From: CAKZLS01 sp963771545 | GTDB lineage: Bacteria > Pseudomonadota > Alphaproteobacteria > Rhodospirillales > Defluviicoccaceae | Reading direction: 5' to 3' | Assembly (NCBI GenBank): GCA_963771545.1 | Contig: CAVYTX010000003.1 | Coordinates: 1 to 64,000 of the forward strand | Length of the DNA: 64,000 nt | In this document: positions 35,381-47,400 of the stretch, piece after piece | Layout: each line of letters opens with the position of its first letter | How positions within the stretch are numbered: the first letter of the stretch is position 1 | Notes under the pieces: model-generated | Databases searched by the model: none | What the model was told of the DNA's origin: nothing | The model's input: only the letters and a program-made list of their open reading frames with translations | Position numbers and translations under genes: made by a program

Positions 35381-36979
35381 ATGAGCGACCAGCCGAGCCT
35401 GGATGAACTGAAAAACGCGGCCGACGAGGCGCTGAAAAGGCTCGCCGGTTTCTGCGGCGACGACGAGGCCGCCAGCGCCAAGCGGCTCGTGGAGGCGCTG
35501 CGGAATGTCCGCGAATACGACGCCATGGGAAGGCTGGCGGAGGCCGTGAGCCGGCGCGACACGGCCGACCCGAAGAACCGCCGCCTCTATGCCCAGTACT
35601 TCATCGAGACCGGCAAGGCCACGGCGGCCATCGATCTGCTGCGGGCGCTGGCGCGGCGCTTGCCCAAGAATCATCCCGAATTCGCCGAGGCCACCGGGCT
35701 TCTCGGCCGGGCCCACAAGCAGATCTTCTTCGATGCCGGCGACAAGACCGGCAAGGCCGCGCGCGAGGCGCTGAAGCAGGCCATCGCCACCTATCGAAAA
35801 CCGTACGAGGACAATCGCGCCAACACCTGGCACGGCGTCAATCTGGTGGCCCTGCTCACCCGCGCCCGGCGCATCGGCCTTCGGGTCGCCGGCGGCATCC
35901 AGCCCGCCGACGTGGCCAAGGCCGTCGTGGAAACGCTGGAGGCGACGCCCGTGGACCGGCGGGACGAGTGGTTCCTGCCGACCCTCGCCGAGGCGTCGTT
36001 GGGGCTCGGCGACTGGGCCACGGTGGAGCGCAACGTCAGGGCCTATGCCGCGGCCGACGACGCCAAGGCGTTTCAGGTTTACAGCACGCTGCGCCAGTTC
36101 ACCGAGGTCTGGGACCTGGAGGATACCGGCGACCGGGGACGCGGCCTCGTCAATATCCTGCGGGCGCGATTGACCGGGCTGCCGGGCGGCGGCGTGGAAC
36201 TGGAGGCCGCCGACGTGCGGCGGTTGCGCAATCAGCCGTCTCCGGAGACGGGCCAACTGGAAGCGGTGCTCGGCGCCCAGGGGCCGCAGACCTTCGCCTG
36301 GTGGAAGACCGGGCTCGACCGGGCCGCGTCCGTGGCCGCCATTCGCCAGCGGCTGGGGGGACGCATCGGTTCGGGGTTTCTGGCGCGCGCCGGCGATCTC
36401 GGCCTTGAGCCGGCGGACGAACTCGTGGTGCTGACCAACTTCCACGTGGTCAATGAGCATGGCGCCACTCCGGGCATCCCTCCCGGGCAGGCGGAGGTGG
36501 CGTTCGAGGCCAGCGAATCGGGCCAAGCCGTCGCGGTGGAGAGCATCCTGTGGAGTTCGCCGCCCGAGCGCCATGACGCCAGCATCCTGCGCCTGACAGC
36601 GCCGGTGACGGGGATCGAGCCCATTCCCATGGCCCGCGCGCTGCCCATCGTGGAGGAGACCGCGCGGGTCTACGTCATCGGCCACCCGGGCGGCCGCGAT
36701 CTCGCTTTCTCGTTCCAGGACAACGACCTTCTCGACCACGAGGGTCCGCCCGCCGGGACGCCGCAAATACCGGACGTTTGCCGCGTGCACTACCGCGCCC
36801 CCACCGAGGGCGGGAGCTCCGGCAGCCCGGTGTTCAACTCGCGGCTGTGGGAGGTGATCGCGCTGCATCACAAGGGCGGCAAGCTCGGCATGCCCCGGCT
36901 CAACGGCAAGGACGGCACCTACGCCGCCAACGAGGGCATCGCCATTCAATGCATCCGGCACGCCATCGCCGAGGCTTAG
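35381..36979 (+). CDS. Helical-repeat (TRAFs-binding-like) domain fused to a trypsin-like protease
   Basis: A 532-residue fusion. Residues about 1-310 are alpha-helical with TPR-like repeats; the segment containing YRKPYEDNRANTWHGVNLV resembles the MAP3K TRAFs-binding domain found in bacterial conflict-system proteins. Residues about 320-532 form a chymotrypsin-fold protease with His in LTNFHVVNE, Asp in RHDASILRLT and Ser in TEGGSSGSPVFN, followed by the conserved VIALHHKGG. There is no signal peptide, so it is likely cytosolic. Its operon position with a muramidase and an alpha/beta-hydrolase suggests a set of three hydrolytic activities under one control. The domain assignment of the N-terminal half is by eye and should be confirmed. 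Confidence 0.8.
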   Translation: MSDQPSLDELKNAADEALKRLAGFCGDDEAASAKRLVEALRNVREYDAMGRLAEAVSRRDTADPKNRRLYAQYFIETGKATAAIDLLRALARRLPKNHPEFAEATGLLGRAHKQIFFDAGDKTGKAAREALKQAIATYRKPYEDNRANTWHGVNLVALLTRARRIGLRVAGGIQPADVAKAVVETLEATPVDRRDEWFLPTLAEASLGLGDWATVERNVRAYAAADDAKAFQVYSTLRQFTEVWDLEDTGDRGRGLVNILRARLTGLPGGGVELEAADVRRLRNQPSPETGQLEAVLGAQGPQTFAWWKTGLDRAASVAAIRQRLGGRIGSGFLARAGDLGLEPADELVVLTNFHVVNEHGATPGIPPGQAEVAFEASESGQAVAVESILWSSPPERHDASILRLTAPVTGIEPIPMARALPIVEETARVYVIGHPGGRDLAFSFQDNDLLDHEGPPAGTPQIPDVCRVHYRAPTEGGSSGSPVFNSRLWEVIALHHKGGKLGMPRLNGKDGTYAANEGIAIQCIRHAIAEA

Positions 36980-38058
36980 ACTGGGCACAAGACGTTGCCC
37001 GGCGGGGCCTATTGTCGGGTGTGATGGGACATAGCCACAGTTCCTGTGGGTAAGCCTGTGGGAATCCTCCCGAGGGCGCCGCGTCTCTCGCGGGGACTCA
37101 ATGGACTCCCTCTCCCTGCATAATTTTTAGGCACGTCCTAATGCATTGAATTTTTGATTGCAATTTTCTGAATTACCCCATACGGGTTATCTCTCGTCTG
37201 CCGCAAGAATTTCAGAGCTGCTGTTCGCCACGCACTCCCACGGGGTGGGGAAAATTCCGCCCATCGCTGAATTCAACCGACGGCGCTCTCGCTGTGGTAG
37301 CATATTTCATGCCATAAACGTAACTTTTACGTGTCTGCAACCAACATTTTGCCGTCCCGCGCCGGCGGTGTGCGTTATGAGCGCAAGCAAGTCTCGTTTT
37401 CTGCTGCTCTCCAAATCATCCATAAGGGAGCGGAAACCACGAGATTGGCGTTTGGACCGGCGCAACGGGAAGTGGCTTCATTCATAGACGAGGTTTCATT
37501 CATATGGGGACCTCCCGGAAGTGCCGTTAGACCGCGTATAGTGCGTATCACTGTTATGTTAGCAAATAGAAATATAATGATCATATTTATTATAAAACGC
37601 CAAAAGCGATCTATACCATTTTTTGATATTGTTTCTTCAACAAAATGGATTTAGAATTTTTTGTGAACCTTGCTTGGATCGCGAGGGGAGCATGGCGATC
37701 AAAAAGCTTGCATTGCCGCAATCCCATACGGATAGCGATTGGTCTTCCGCCATCACGCAGCGGAAATCGTCGATGACGAAAGCCGTCCGCGCCAGTCATG
37801 GCGATTGGCTCACTGCCAGTTCCCCGACAACGTTATTCAAGGCAAGGACTCAGAAGATCTTTCTGTTGGACGAGGGGAACAGGACGTCGTCGATGTTCGT
37901 GCTAACAGCGAAGAGATTTTTGCCGGGTCCGGCACTCATCGGCATCTGCCGACTCGATAACTCAGGTTATCCCCTGTACCGACGCTTCTTCGCTTTTTGA
38001 GATGCCAATTCGGCGTTTTCACTCATTTGGTAAATGATGGTTTAAGGGGGAAGCAATA
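36980..38058. other. Gene-poor, locally AT-rich stretch
   Basis: About 1.1 kb without a well-supported gene, apart from one weak candidate at 37692-38000. The block at about 37540-37660 is strikingly AT-rich (runs of A and T such as ATATAATGATCATATTTATT) against the GC-rich background and is the probable promoter zone for the large surface-protein gene, or a sign of acquired DNA. Open frames here have atypical composition and no recognisable domain. Confidence 0.4.
37692..38000 (+). CDS. Hypothetical small protein
   Basis: A possible 102-residue protein starting MAIKKLALPQS with AGGGGAGC just before the ATG. I recognise no domain, and a second frame over the same DNA (IQGKDSEDLSVGRGEQDVV) looks equally protein-like, so an indel may hide the true product. 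It lies just upstream of the very large surface-protein gene, which is itself full of frameshifts, so it could be a broken leader gene of the same unit. Confidence 0.3.
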   Translation: MAIKKLALPQSHTDSDWSSAITQRKSSMTKAVRASHGDWLTASSPTTLFKARTQKIFLLDEGNRTSSMFVLTAKRFLPGPALIGICRLDNSGYPLYRRFFAF

Positions 38059-38787
38059 ATGGCGGACTTGATTTCGGGTTTGGGCGGCAGCGAAAGATTC
38101 GGTGAAAACTTTCTGGACCGCAATGACGATGGTTCCACTTTGTCAATTGACGTTAGTTCGGTTTTTCCGAACAGCCTAACCTTCTTCGGAAATACTTATG
38201 ATAATCTATACGTGAACAACAATGGTAACGTCACATTTGAAGGATCGCTTGGCACCTTCACACCCTTTGCGAATTGCCGGTTCCACAATACCGATCATCG
38301 CTCCGTTTTTTGCCGACGTAGACACAAGGGTTGGGAGGTAACCCGACACCGGCGGAACAGCCAAGGATCGAACCTTGCTAGTATGATCTTGACGAGGCGA
38401 ATGGCCGGTTCACGGTTACCTACGATGACGTTGGTTACTACGGAGTCCATAGGGATCTTCTAAACGCCTTTCAACTGATTCTCGAAGATGCCTCAGACGA
38501 ACCAGGTCGCAGCCCTGGGGATTTCGATATCGAATTTCGCTATGAGATCACCGAATGGACCACTGGCGACGCGAGCGGTGAAGTCGGAGGGCTAGGTGGA
38601 ACCCCGGCTCGCACCGGCTACTCGGCCGGGAATGGCTTGAACTTCTTCGAACTGCCGCAATCCGGATTTCAGGATGAGATCCTGATACTCGAGAATACCC
38701 CCGGCAACACCGGCGAAGTTGGCGTCTGGCAATTCGAAGTGCGCGAATGGCGTGGTACAGGAATTCGTCTCCGTTCAGGCTGTTGAT
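38059..38787 (+). pseudogene. Nidogen-like (NIDO) domain segment
   Basis: Starts MADLISGLGGSERFGENF and contains the nidogen hallmark FFGNTYDNLYVNNNGNVTF. After an extra A near 38274 the next frame gives PIIAPFFADVDTRVG, and after another indel near 38345 a third frame gives GRFTVTYDDVGYY, FDIEFRYEITEWTTGDASG and GYSAGNGLNFFELP. These are exactly the consecutive blocks of a NIDO domain. Three frames are needed for one domain, which shows how dense the breaks are. NIDO domains are extracellular and occur in adhesive proteins. Confidence 0.75.
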
Positions 38788-39930
38788 TTTGTCCTGTTCG
38801 AGGGCGACGCGGGGACCACCTTTTTCGTTTTAGTGTTTCTCGCAGTGGCGACATCAGCGGTGAAACAATCGTGGAATACAGAGAGAAGGCTTTGGCTCCA
38901 ATCCGGCCGACGCCGCGGATTTCGTCGGCGGTGTTTTTCCCAGTGGCCTCGTGACCTTTGCAGCCGGTAATTCGCAAAATCCGATACAAATTCCAGTCCA
39001 GGGCGACACCGATATCGAGGACAGTGAAGGGTTCTCCGTCACCTTGTTCGATCCTGATCCCAACGATGGCCAGGATATCCTTTTCGGGTCTCCACAAGCC
39101 ACCAGCATGATCCGAGACGATGACGGCGTGGTCATCCTCAACTGGGGAGATCCGCATATCCAGACGCTGGACGGATTCGGCTACGACTTCCAGGCTGTCG
39201 GCGAGTTTGTGCTGATCGAGAGCACCAGTGGAGACGATTTGCAGGTGCAGGTGCGTACCGCGCCGGTGGGCGATCTGGTATCCGTTAATTTCGCGGTTGC
39301 GACGCTGGTCGATGGTCAGCGGGTGACGATCAACACTCTCGATGCCGATCCGTTACGGATCGATGGCATGGTGACCACTCTTGCCCCTGGTGGCGCGATC
39401 TCGGTAGGGGCCGGCGAGATACTCTCTGAACGATGATATCTATACAGATCGTCTATCCTAACGGGGAGCGTTGTTTGCGCGCGATTTCGGTGACCGCCTC
39501 GATCTCGGCGTCACAGTTTCTAGCGCACGTGGTCCGGGCACGCTGCGTGGGTTGCTCGGCAACGTCAACGGCAGCCCCAGTGACGATCTGGCGTTGCCCG
39601 CGGTATCACTTTCATCAGGCCGCATGCGTTCGCCGACCTCTACGGCGTTTTCGCCGACGGTTGGCGGGTTACGGACGCCAAATCGCTGTTCGACTACGGC
39701 CCTGGCGAAGGCGCGGCGGACTACACGGACGGGCTTCCCGAGGCAGGAGGCTCGCTGGATAATCTGCCGGCGGATCTCGTCGACGCCGCCGTGCGAGCGG
39801 TGGACGATGCCGGGATTACGGATCCGGTGCTGCGGCAAGCGGCCATTCTCGACTACGCTCTGACCGGCGATCCATCGTATATCGAGAGCGCGGGCGATAT
39901 TCGCGGCTCCAGAGTTGCAGAAACCGAAGT
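38770..39930 (+). pseudogene. Calx-beta domain plus first von Willebrand type D domain
   Basis: A Calx-beta-like unit (VLFEGDAGTTFF, then GLVTFAAGNSQNPIQI and DTDIEDSEGFSVTLFD) is followed in the frame 38951-39436 by a von Willebrand D domain: NWGDPHIQTLDGFGYDFQ and GEFVLIESTSGDDLQVQV, then, in other frames, RGLLGNVNGSPSDDL. It ends with a module reading LRQAAILDYALTGDPSYI at about 39829-39885. The same module recurs after the second von Willebrand D domain. Confidence 0.7.
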
Positions 39931-41880
39931 TTCGAATGTTCCACCCGCGTTAGCACGCTCTACATTACCGCGCGTGCGGATGCCCAGGTCGAAGGCAATC
40001 GTGGAACGACGGCATTTCTGTTCGACGTTTTCCGCACCGGGAACACCACCGGTGCCCTCGACGTGACCTTCGACGTGATGGGAGCCGGTGCCGCTCCGGC
40101 CGATCAGGCCGATTTCGACGGCAGTGTGTTACCCGCCGGATCGGTCTCGTTCGCCGACGGCGACGGTCAGAAAACCGTCGAGGTCCTCGTCTCGGGCGAC
40201 GCCGACGGATAGAGGAGCGACGAAGGCTTCGCGGTCCAAATCGGCGCAGATCCCTCGGACGCGCCCGATGTGTGATCGCCATATGCGTCGGACGAAATCG
40301 GTGATCGCAAACGATGACGAAGTGTAGCCGGTCCCCCTGGTGTCGATTTCGCCATCGTCGCTGTCGCACCCCGAGGGAGACTCGGGACCGACGGCGTTCG
40401 GGTTTACGGTGAGCCGGACCGGTGAGGATCTGGCGGGACGACGACGGTGGATTACGCGGTGACCGGCTCGGGTGCCGATGCCGCCGACGCCGCCGACTTC
40501 GGCGGGGCATTGCCCTCCGGCCAGGTGAGCTTCGCGGCCGGCGAGGGCACGGCGACGATCACCGTCGAGGTGAGCGGCGATACCGACGTGGAGCCCGACG
40601 AGGGCTTCACGGTGACCCTGTCGGACGCCACCGGGGACATCGACGACGGGAGGCCAGCGCCGAGGGCCTCATCGGGAACGACGACGACGCCGCGCCGGTC
40701 TTTTCCATTGCCCCGGCCGACGCCGACAAGGCGGAGGGGACCGACGGCAGCGACGCCGTTCACCTTCACCATCACCCGGATCGGGCAAACTCAGCGGCGA
40801 GAGCACGGTGACGTGGACGGCAGGGCTCGACCGCCGTGGTTGCCGCCGCGGCCAAACGCGGCCGACTTCGCGGCGCGGCTTTCCCGATGGATACGTGACC
40901 TTCCTGGCCGGCGAGGACCGAGAAGACGGTCACGGTCGACGTCAACGCCGACGATGACCCCGGGACGGACGAGGGTTCAAGGTGACCCTGTCGGACGCCG
41001 CCGGCGCCACCATCGATGCGCTGTGAACGAGACGCGCCGAGGGCCCATCCGCAACGATGACATCGCGCGCCTCGGCCCTTCCACAGCGCCGGACCAAGCC
41101 CTCGAGGCCGAGGGCACGGACATCATCTCGCCGTTCACACTCACCCTCACCCCAGCGGCGACATCAGCGGCGAGACCACGGTGACGAGGACGACGAAGGC
41201 CTTGACTCCGTGGTTCCCGACGGAGCGACGAAGGAACGCCGGCCTGTTCTCGGACCTGGACGGCCATCGATCTGGTCGTCGAGGAAGTGGGCGGTGTCCT
41301 GCAGGCCCGCGGGGACCTGAACACGGACACGGTGTTGGAGGGTTACGTCGATCCGGTCTATGTGCCCGAGAAGGAAGGCAATCCCGACGCCACGCGCCAC
41401 GCTTTGCAGATAGGCGGCGTGACCGACTTCGAGCTCCGCTGGGAGGACCTGCCGAGCGGCGGGCGACAAAGACTACAACGACGCCATCATAAACAAGGTC
41501 GAAATTACGCCGGACAAGGTGCCCGCCGGTCCTGTCGATCGCCCCCCTGGACGCCGAGGACAAGGACGAGGGCACCGACACCGAAACGCCCTTCAATTTC
41601 GAAATCGCCGGACGGGCGACCTCGGCGTCGAGAGCACGGTGGAGGTGGATGGCTGTGGGCTTGTTGACCCAGGTTTCGGACGGCGCCTACGCCGACGCCG
41701 ACGATTTCATCGGCGCGGGGTTCCCCTCGGGCACCGTTACCTTCGCCGCCAATGAAGACGTCAAGACCATCACCGTACGCGTCGACGCCGACAAAACGTT
41801 CCAGAGGACGACGAGGTATTCAAGGTTGGGCTGTCCGCCGCCACCGGCGCAACCATCGACACGGACAACACCAGTGCCGA
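39931..41880 (+). pseudogene. Calx-beta repeat array
   Basis: Several Calx-beta units in mixed frames. Recognisable blocks include SHPEGDSGPTAFGFTVSRTG followed by VEPDEGFTVTLSDATG (best in frame 40447-41184), LSIAPLDAEDKDEGTDTETP with frame changes near 41540, and ADDFIGAGFPSGTVTFAANE at about 41697-41757. Units end in the Calx-beta IRNDD or IGNDD motif. Calx-beta domains bind Ca2+ and are common in large bacterial adhesins. A stop codon near 40210 lies within one unit. Confidence 0.6.
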
Positions 41881-43300
41881 TGGCGTCATCCGCAACGACG
41901 ATACACGTGGGGCCTTTATCGGCGACGACGTATTTGAAGACGTCAACGGCAATGGCGCGCGCGATGAAGGAGAGGCCGGGATCGGCGGCATCACCATCAA
42001 TCTCATCGCCGGGAACGGCAACGGCGAGATCGATGGCGGTGAGAGCACGGTGGGCGAGCGACACCACGGACGGCGATGGCAAATATGGGTTCAGCGGCCT
42101 GGCGTCCGGCGATTACATCGTCGAAGGGTGGATGGCGCCGGCGGGGGGGGGGGCTCGACCTCGCCGCCCCACCGGAACCCGTCCCGTCACCGTGGGGGAC
42201 CGCCCGAACGCTTCGACGCTGCCGACTTCGGCTATCAGCGTGTACCGCCACCGGTGCTGTCGATCGCGCCCTTGGACGCCGACAAGTACGAGGGGACGGA
42301 CACTTCCACGCCCTTCACCTTCACCATCACTCGAACCGGCGATTTTAGTGGCGAGAGCACGGTCAAGTGGACGGCCATGGGCGTGGATACGGACCCCACC
42401 GCCGATGCCGACGACTTCATCGGCGACGGGTTTACCACGGGCACCGCCGTCTTCGCCGCCGATGACGCCAAGACCATCACCGTCATCGTCGACGACGGGA
42501 CGTGGAGCCGGACGAGGACTTCAAGGTCGTCCTGTCCGAGGCCACCGGCGCCACCATCGACCCCGACAGCGCCGAGGGCGTCATCCGCAACGATGATATT
42601 GTCGAGCCCACTGCCGTTATCGGCGACGACGTATTCGAAGACGTCAACGGCAACGGCGCGCGCGATGCCGGCGAGGCCGGGATCGCCGGCGTCACCTTGA
42701 TCTCATCGCCGACGCCAACGGCAACGGCGTGATCGATGCCGGCGAGAGCGCGGTCGCGAGCGAGAGCACCGACGGCGATGGCGAATACGGCTTCGCCGGT
42801 CTTACGGCCGGCGCCTACATCGTCGACGTCGACGCGCCGGCGGGCTTCGGCCTCACCGCTCCGCCGGAACCCCGTCCCGTCACCGTGGCGGCGGGCGACA
42901 CCGTCACCGACGCCGATTTCGGCTATCAACAAATCCGAGGTCGAACGTTGGCCACGATCGGCGACTTCGTGTGGAACGATCTCAACAGGGACGGCATCCA
43001 GGATGCCAACGAGCCGGGTAGTCGCGGGCGTGACCGTCGAATTGCAGGACAACGCAGGCAGCGGCGCTGGCGACCGCCGCCACCGGCGCCAACGGGCTCT
43101 ATGAATTCGCCGGCCTCACGGCGGGCGACTACCGGATCGAATTCATCCGCCGGAAGGGTTCCAGGCGAGCCCGCGCCAGCAGGGCACGATCCCCGCCATC
43201 GACTCCGATGGGCTGGTCTCGGACGTGGTGACGCTGCTGCCGGGGAAAACGAACACCACCATCGACGCCGGGTTCTTCGGACCACCGCGCGGCCATTAAC
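41881..43300 (+). pseudogene. SdrD-B-like domains and an intervening Calx-beta domain
   Basis: Three SdrD-B/Cna-B-like units are visible. They start IGDDVFEDVNGNGARDEGE (about 41920), IGDDVFEDVNGNGARDAGE (about 42620, continuing YGFAGLTAGAYIVDVDAP) and TIGDFVWNDLNRDGIQDANE (about 42955). A Calx-beta unit (about 42245-42600) separates the first two. The motif DxNxNGxxDxGE binds Ca2+ in Gram-positive Sdr proteins. The first two units are nearly identical at DNA level, indicating recent duplication. Indels interrupt each unit. Confidence 0.65.
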
Positions 43301-44490
43301 GTGTCCATCGACGACATCACGCTGTTCGAGGCGGGCGAAACCTCGGATCAATTCACGCTGACGCTGTCGGAGGCGGCGACGGAGGATGTCGTCGTCCAGT
43401 GGAGCGTGGCCGACGCCACCGCGACCTTCGGCGACGACTACACGGGCGCGCCACCCGTTCCATCGTCGGGCCAGACGACGATCGCGGCCGGCGATACCGA
43501 GGCGCAGCTCGACCCCGACGATTACCGCGCCGTCGATGACGACGAAATCGAAGGCAACGAAACCTTCGAGGTGACATTGACGTCGGTCTCCGGCGGCGGC
43601 GCCGTTCTCGGCGGTAAGACGGTGGGAACCGGCACGATCGTCGATAATGACAGCTTGGCGCTCGACTGCGGCTACACCTGGGGCGACCCGCACTACGTCA
43701 CCGCCGACGGGCTCAAGTACGACATGCAGGGCTGTGGCGAATTCGTGCTTGTCGAAACCGTCGGCGAGAACGATCCGGACCCGGTCATGGTCCAGACGCG
43801 CACCGAACGATACGGTCCCAATCTCTCCATCAACACGGCGGTAGCCACGGAGGTTGACGGCTATCGAGATCACCATCGATACGAACGATGCCCAGCCCCT
43901 GACCATCGTCGCCCCCGACGGCGGCGAAGTTGCGCTGCCCTCGGATGGCGCACTCGGCGACGGGGAGCTTTCGGTCAGCGGGGAATGTGTATACCCTGAC
44001 CTATGCCAACCAGGAGCAACTGATCGTTACCGATCACGGATTCCATCTCACCGTCAAGTTCTGCGCGCTGGAAGACCGCGAGGACGGCTCCCTGCACGGA
44101 CTGATCGGCAACTTCGACGGCGATGCCTCCAACGACATCGCGACCCGCGACGGAACCGTGCTGCCGATCCACCCGACCTTCACGCAGCTCTACGACGAAT
44201 TCGCCAACAGCTGGCGGATCAGCCAGGAGGAGTCGCTGTTCGACTACGATGGCAACGAAACGACCGATACCTTCACCGATCTCAACTGCCCGGCGAGCCG
44301 AACGACGAATACGGTTCTGCCGCGAGAAACGGTGCGCGGAAGCCGAGCAGCTCCTCGACGCAGGCCGGTGTCACCGACGAGGCGCTGCGCCAAGCGGCGA
44401 TCCTCGATTACTCGGTCAATGCCGATCCGTCGTACATCGACGCGGTGACGCTGATCGGCAATCCCACGGAGACATCTACGAGTCGTCGAT
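43301..44490 (+). pseudogene. Calx-beta domain plus second von Willebrand type D domain
   Basis: The frame 43301-43999 carries one complete Calx-beta unit (FEAGETSDQFTLTLSEAAT, then IEGNETFEVTLTSVSGGGA and GTIVDNDS) followed by a von Willebrand D domain with CGYTWGDPHYVTADGLKYD and CGEFVLVETVGEND. After a break near 43860 other frames supply LIGNFDGDASNDIATRDG and the repeated end module LRQAAILDYSVNADPSYI. This copy is better preserved than the first von Willebrand D domain. Confidence 0.7.
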
Positions 44491-47400
44491 CCGCTGATCA
44501 TCTGGCAGAACGGCGGCGAGGTGGTCATCGGCGAAACGGACGCCAAGTCCACCTTCAACATCGGCACCGCGGCCGCCGTTCCCACGGAAGGCAATTTCTG
44601 GGTCGACGGCGCGCTGACCCGCGACTGGAGCAACGCCGGCAACTGGTCCGAGCGCGCCGCGCCAACGGCCGATCAGGAGGTGATCTTCACCGACGTCGAT
44701 GCCGGCGGCACCAATTTCGTCGACCAGGACTTCACAATCGCCTCCCTGCACTACTCCGCCGCCGGCGATCAAACCACCGACCTCAGCGACGGCAGCATCC
44801 TCGCAGGTCACCGGCGAAACCAGCATCGGCTCCGCCAACCCGCAAGGCCGCGCGACCCTGGTGATCACCGATCGCACGGTTGTGACCGGGCATCTCAGCG
44901 AGCTCAATGTCGGGGTCAACGCGACCGGTGTCCGGCGCGGTGACGGGAAATCTCGAACTCGGCGACGCTGCTGTCCTCGACCTGGTGGACGTGGATCAGG
45001 TTTCCATTGGCCGGAAGGACGGGGTCGAACAACAGCGCTGACCGTGGCGAACGGCAGCTTGACGCCTAGGCGGCAACTCGTCGATCACGTTGGGCAGCGA
45101 AGCGGCGCCGGCCACCCTCAACATCGGCTGGAGCCAGAACACCAAGCACTGGCGGCAACGGCGCCTTCGGCCAGGCCACCGGTGTTCTCGATGCCCTGGA
45201 GAACAGGCCGATCTCGACTGAATCTTGAGCGAACTGAATGTGGGACGCGGGGCGGTTCGAGTGGGATTGGAAGGAACGTTAAGTGGGATCAGACGGTGGT
45301 CATCGCATGCATCCACCGTTTATTTCGGTCGCGGCAGATGCCACCGGTATCCTGGAGGTGCCGGAGAATGGCGAAATTCATCTGGGAACCGAGACGGATC
45401 CGATTTCCTTCCTCGCGCATTGCCTACAACGATGCCGGGCAGTGGCACGGCCACCGCCGATCTCGACTTCTCGGTGACCAATCCCACCTTCACCGCCTTC
45501 ATAGCCGACGATCTTTCCATTGGCCGGGAGACGGGGGCGAACAATGCGCCTCACCGTGGCGAACGGCAGCCTGACCCTAGGCGGCAACTCGTCGATCACG
45601 TTGGGCAGCGAAGCGGCGCCGGCCACCCTCAACATCGGCTGGAGCCAGAACACCAACGCCGGCGGACGCCGCCTTCGGCAACGCCACCGGTGTACTCGAT
45701 ACCCCGAAGGCAGTTTTACCGCCGACCTCAGTATCCTCAGAATCGGACAGAACTCAACCCAGGCTCGGGCACGGGCGAGTTCATCATGGGGACAGGGGCT
45801 TCGGTGAATGCCAACGTTGTCAATGTCGGGATGGCCGCCAACGCCAACGGCACTCTTACCGTGATCGGCGATAATCTTACCTTCACGGGTGACGAAACGG
45901 CGCTGAATTTTGGCACCGGCGTTCTCGAAGTTCCCGCTGGCGCCTTCACGTTGGGATCTGCCGCAACTCCGCTTTCTGCCTTGAGGATTGGCTACAACAC
46001 TCTTGGCACGGGGCAGCCGACACCACCATCGATTTCACGATGACCAATCCCACCTTCACCGCCTTCATCGCCGACGATCTCTCCATTGGCCGGGAGACGG
46101 GGGCGAACAAGTTGCCTCTCCGGTAGCGAACGGCAGCCTGACGCTGGGTGGCAACTCGTCGATCACGTTGGGCAGCGAAGCGGCGCCGGCCACCCTCAAC
46201 ATCGGCTGGAGCCAGAACACCAACGCCGGCGCCGGCGCCTTCGGTAACGCCACCGGGGTACTCGATGCCCTGGAGAACGAGGCCGATCTCGATTTAAACC
46301 TGAGCGAACTGAATGTGGGGCGCGGGCGTTCGAGTGGGTTTGGAACGGGAACGCTCAAGTGGGATCAGACGGAAGTCATCGCAGCTCGACCATCATTTCG
46401 GTCGCGGCAATGCCACCGGCATCCTGGAGGTTCCGGAGGATGGCGAAATCCATCTGGGAACCGATACGGATCCGATCTCGTTCCTCGCCATTGCCTACAA
46501 CGATGCGGGCACCGGTACGGCCACCGCCGATCTCGACTTCTCGGTCACCAATCCCATCTTCACCGCCTTCATAGCCGACGATCTTTCCATTGGCCGGGAG
46601 ACGGGGGCGAACAATTTTGCCTCACCTGTAGCGAACGGCAGCCTGACCCTAGGTGGCAACTCGTCGATCACGTTGGGCAGCGAAGCGGCGCCGGCCACCC
46701 TCAACATCGGCTGGAGCCAGAACACCAACGCCGGGGGCGGCGCCTTGGGTAACGCCACCGGGGTACTCGATGCTCCTGGAGGGAAGGAGGCCGATCTCGA
46801 CTTAAACTTGAGCGAACTGAATGTGGGGCGCGGTGGACGTACGGGTGTGTCTCGGGAACGGGAACCTCGAAGTGGGATCAGACGGGGAAGTCATCGCATG
46901 CATCCGACGATCTATCTTCGGGCGCGGCGGAGGGGGCCGCCGGTATTCTGGAGGTTCCGGAGAGATGGCGAAATCCAACTGGGAACCGAGGACGATCCGA
47001 TTCGCTCACTGCGGATTGCCTACAACTGAGCGATGACATCCTCCGTGGCGCGGCAGCCGCCGATCTCGACTTTACGCGTTACCGATCCCATGTTCGAGGC
47101 TTACATCCAGGACGATTTGTCCATCGGCCGGAAGGTCCGCGCCGACAACTTAGCGTCGACCTGTGGCGAATGGCAGCTTGACGCTAGGCAGCAACTCCGT
47201 CCTTTCGGTGGGCACACAGACGACCCGGCGACCCTCAACATCGGCTGGAACCAGACGACAAGCGCTGGCGGCAACGGCGCCTTCAGCCAGGCCACCGGTG
47301 TTTTCGATGCTCCCGAGGGCAGCTTTACCGCCCATCTCAATCAACTCAAAGATCGGATTTGGGGCCACAGTTGGAGCGGCGACCGGCGAATTAATATGGG

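Noticed and set aside
37158..37654. Short plus-strand open frames in the AT-rich gap
   Set aside because: No ribosome site, no domain and atypical composition; left as non-coding.
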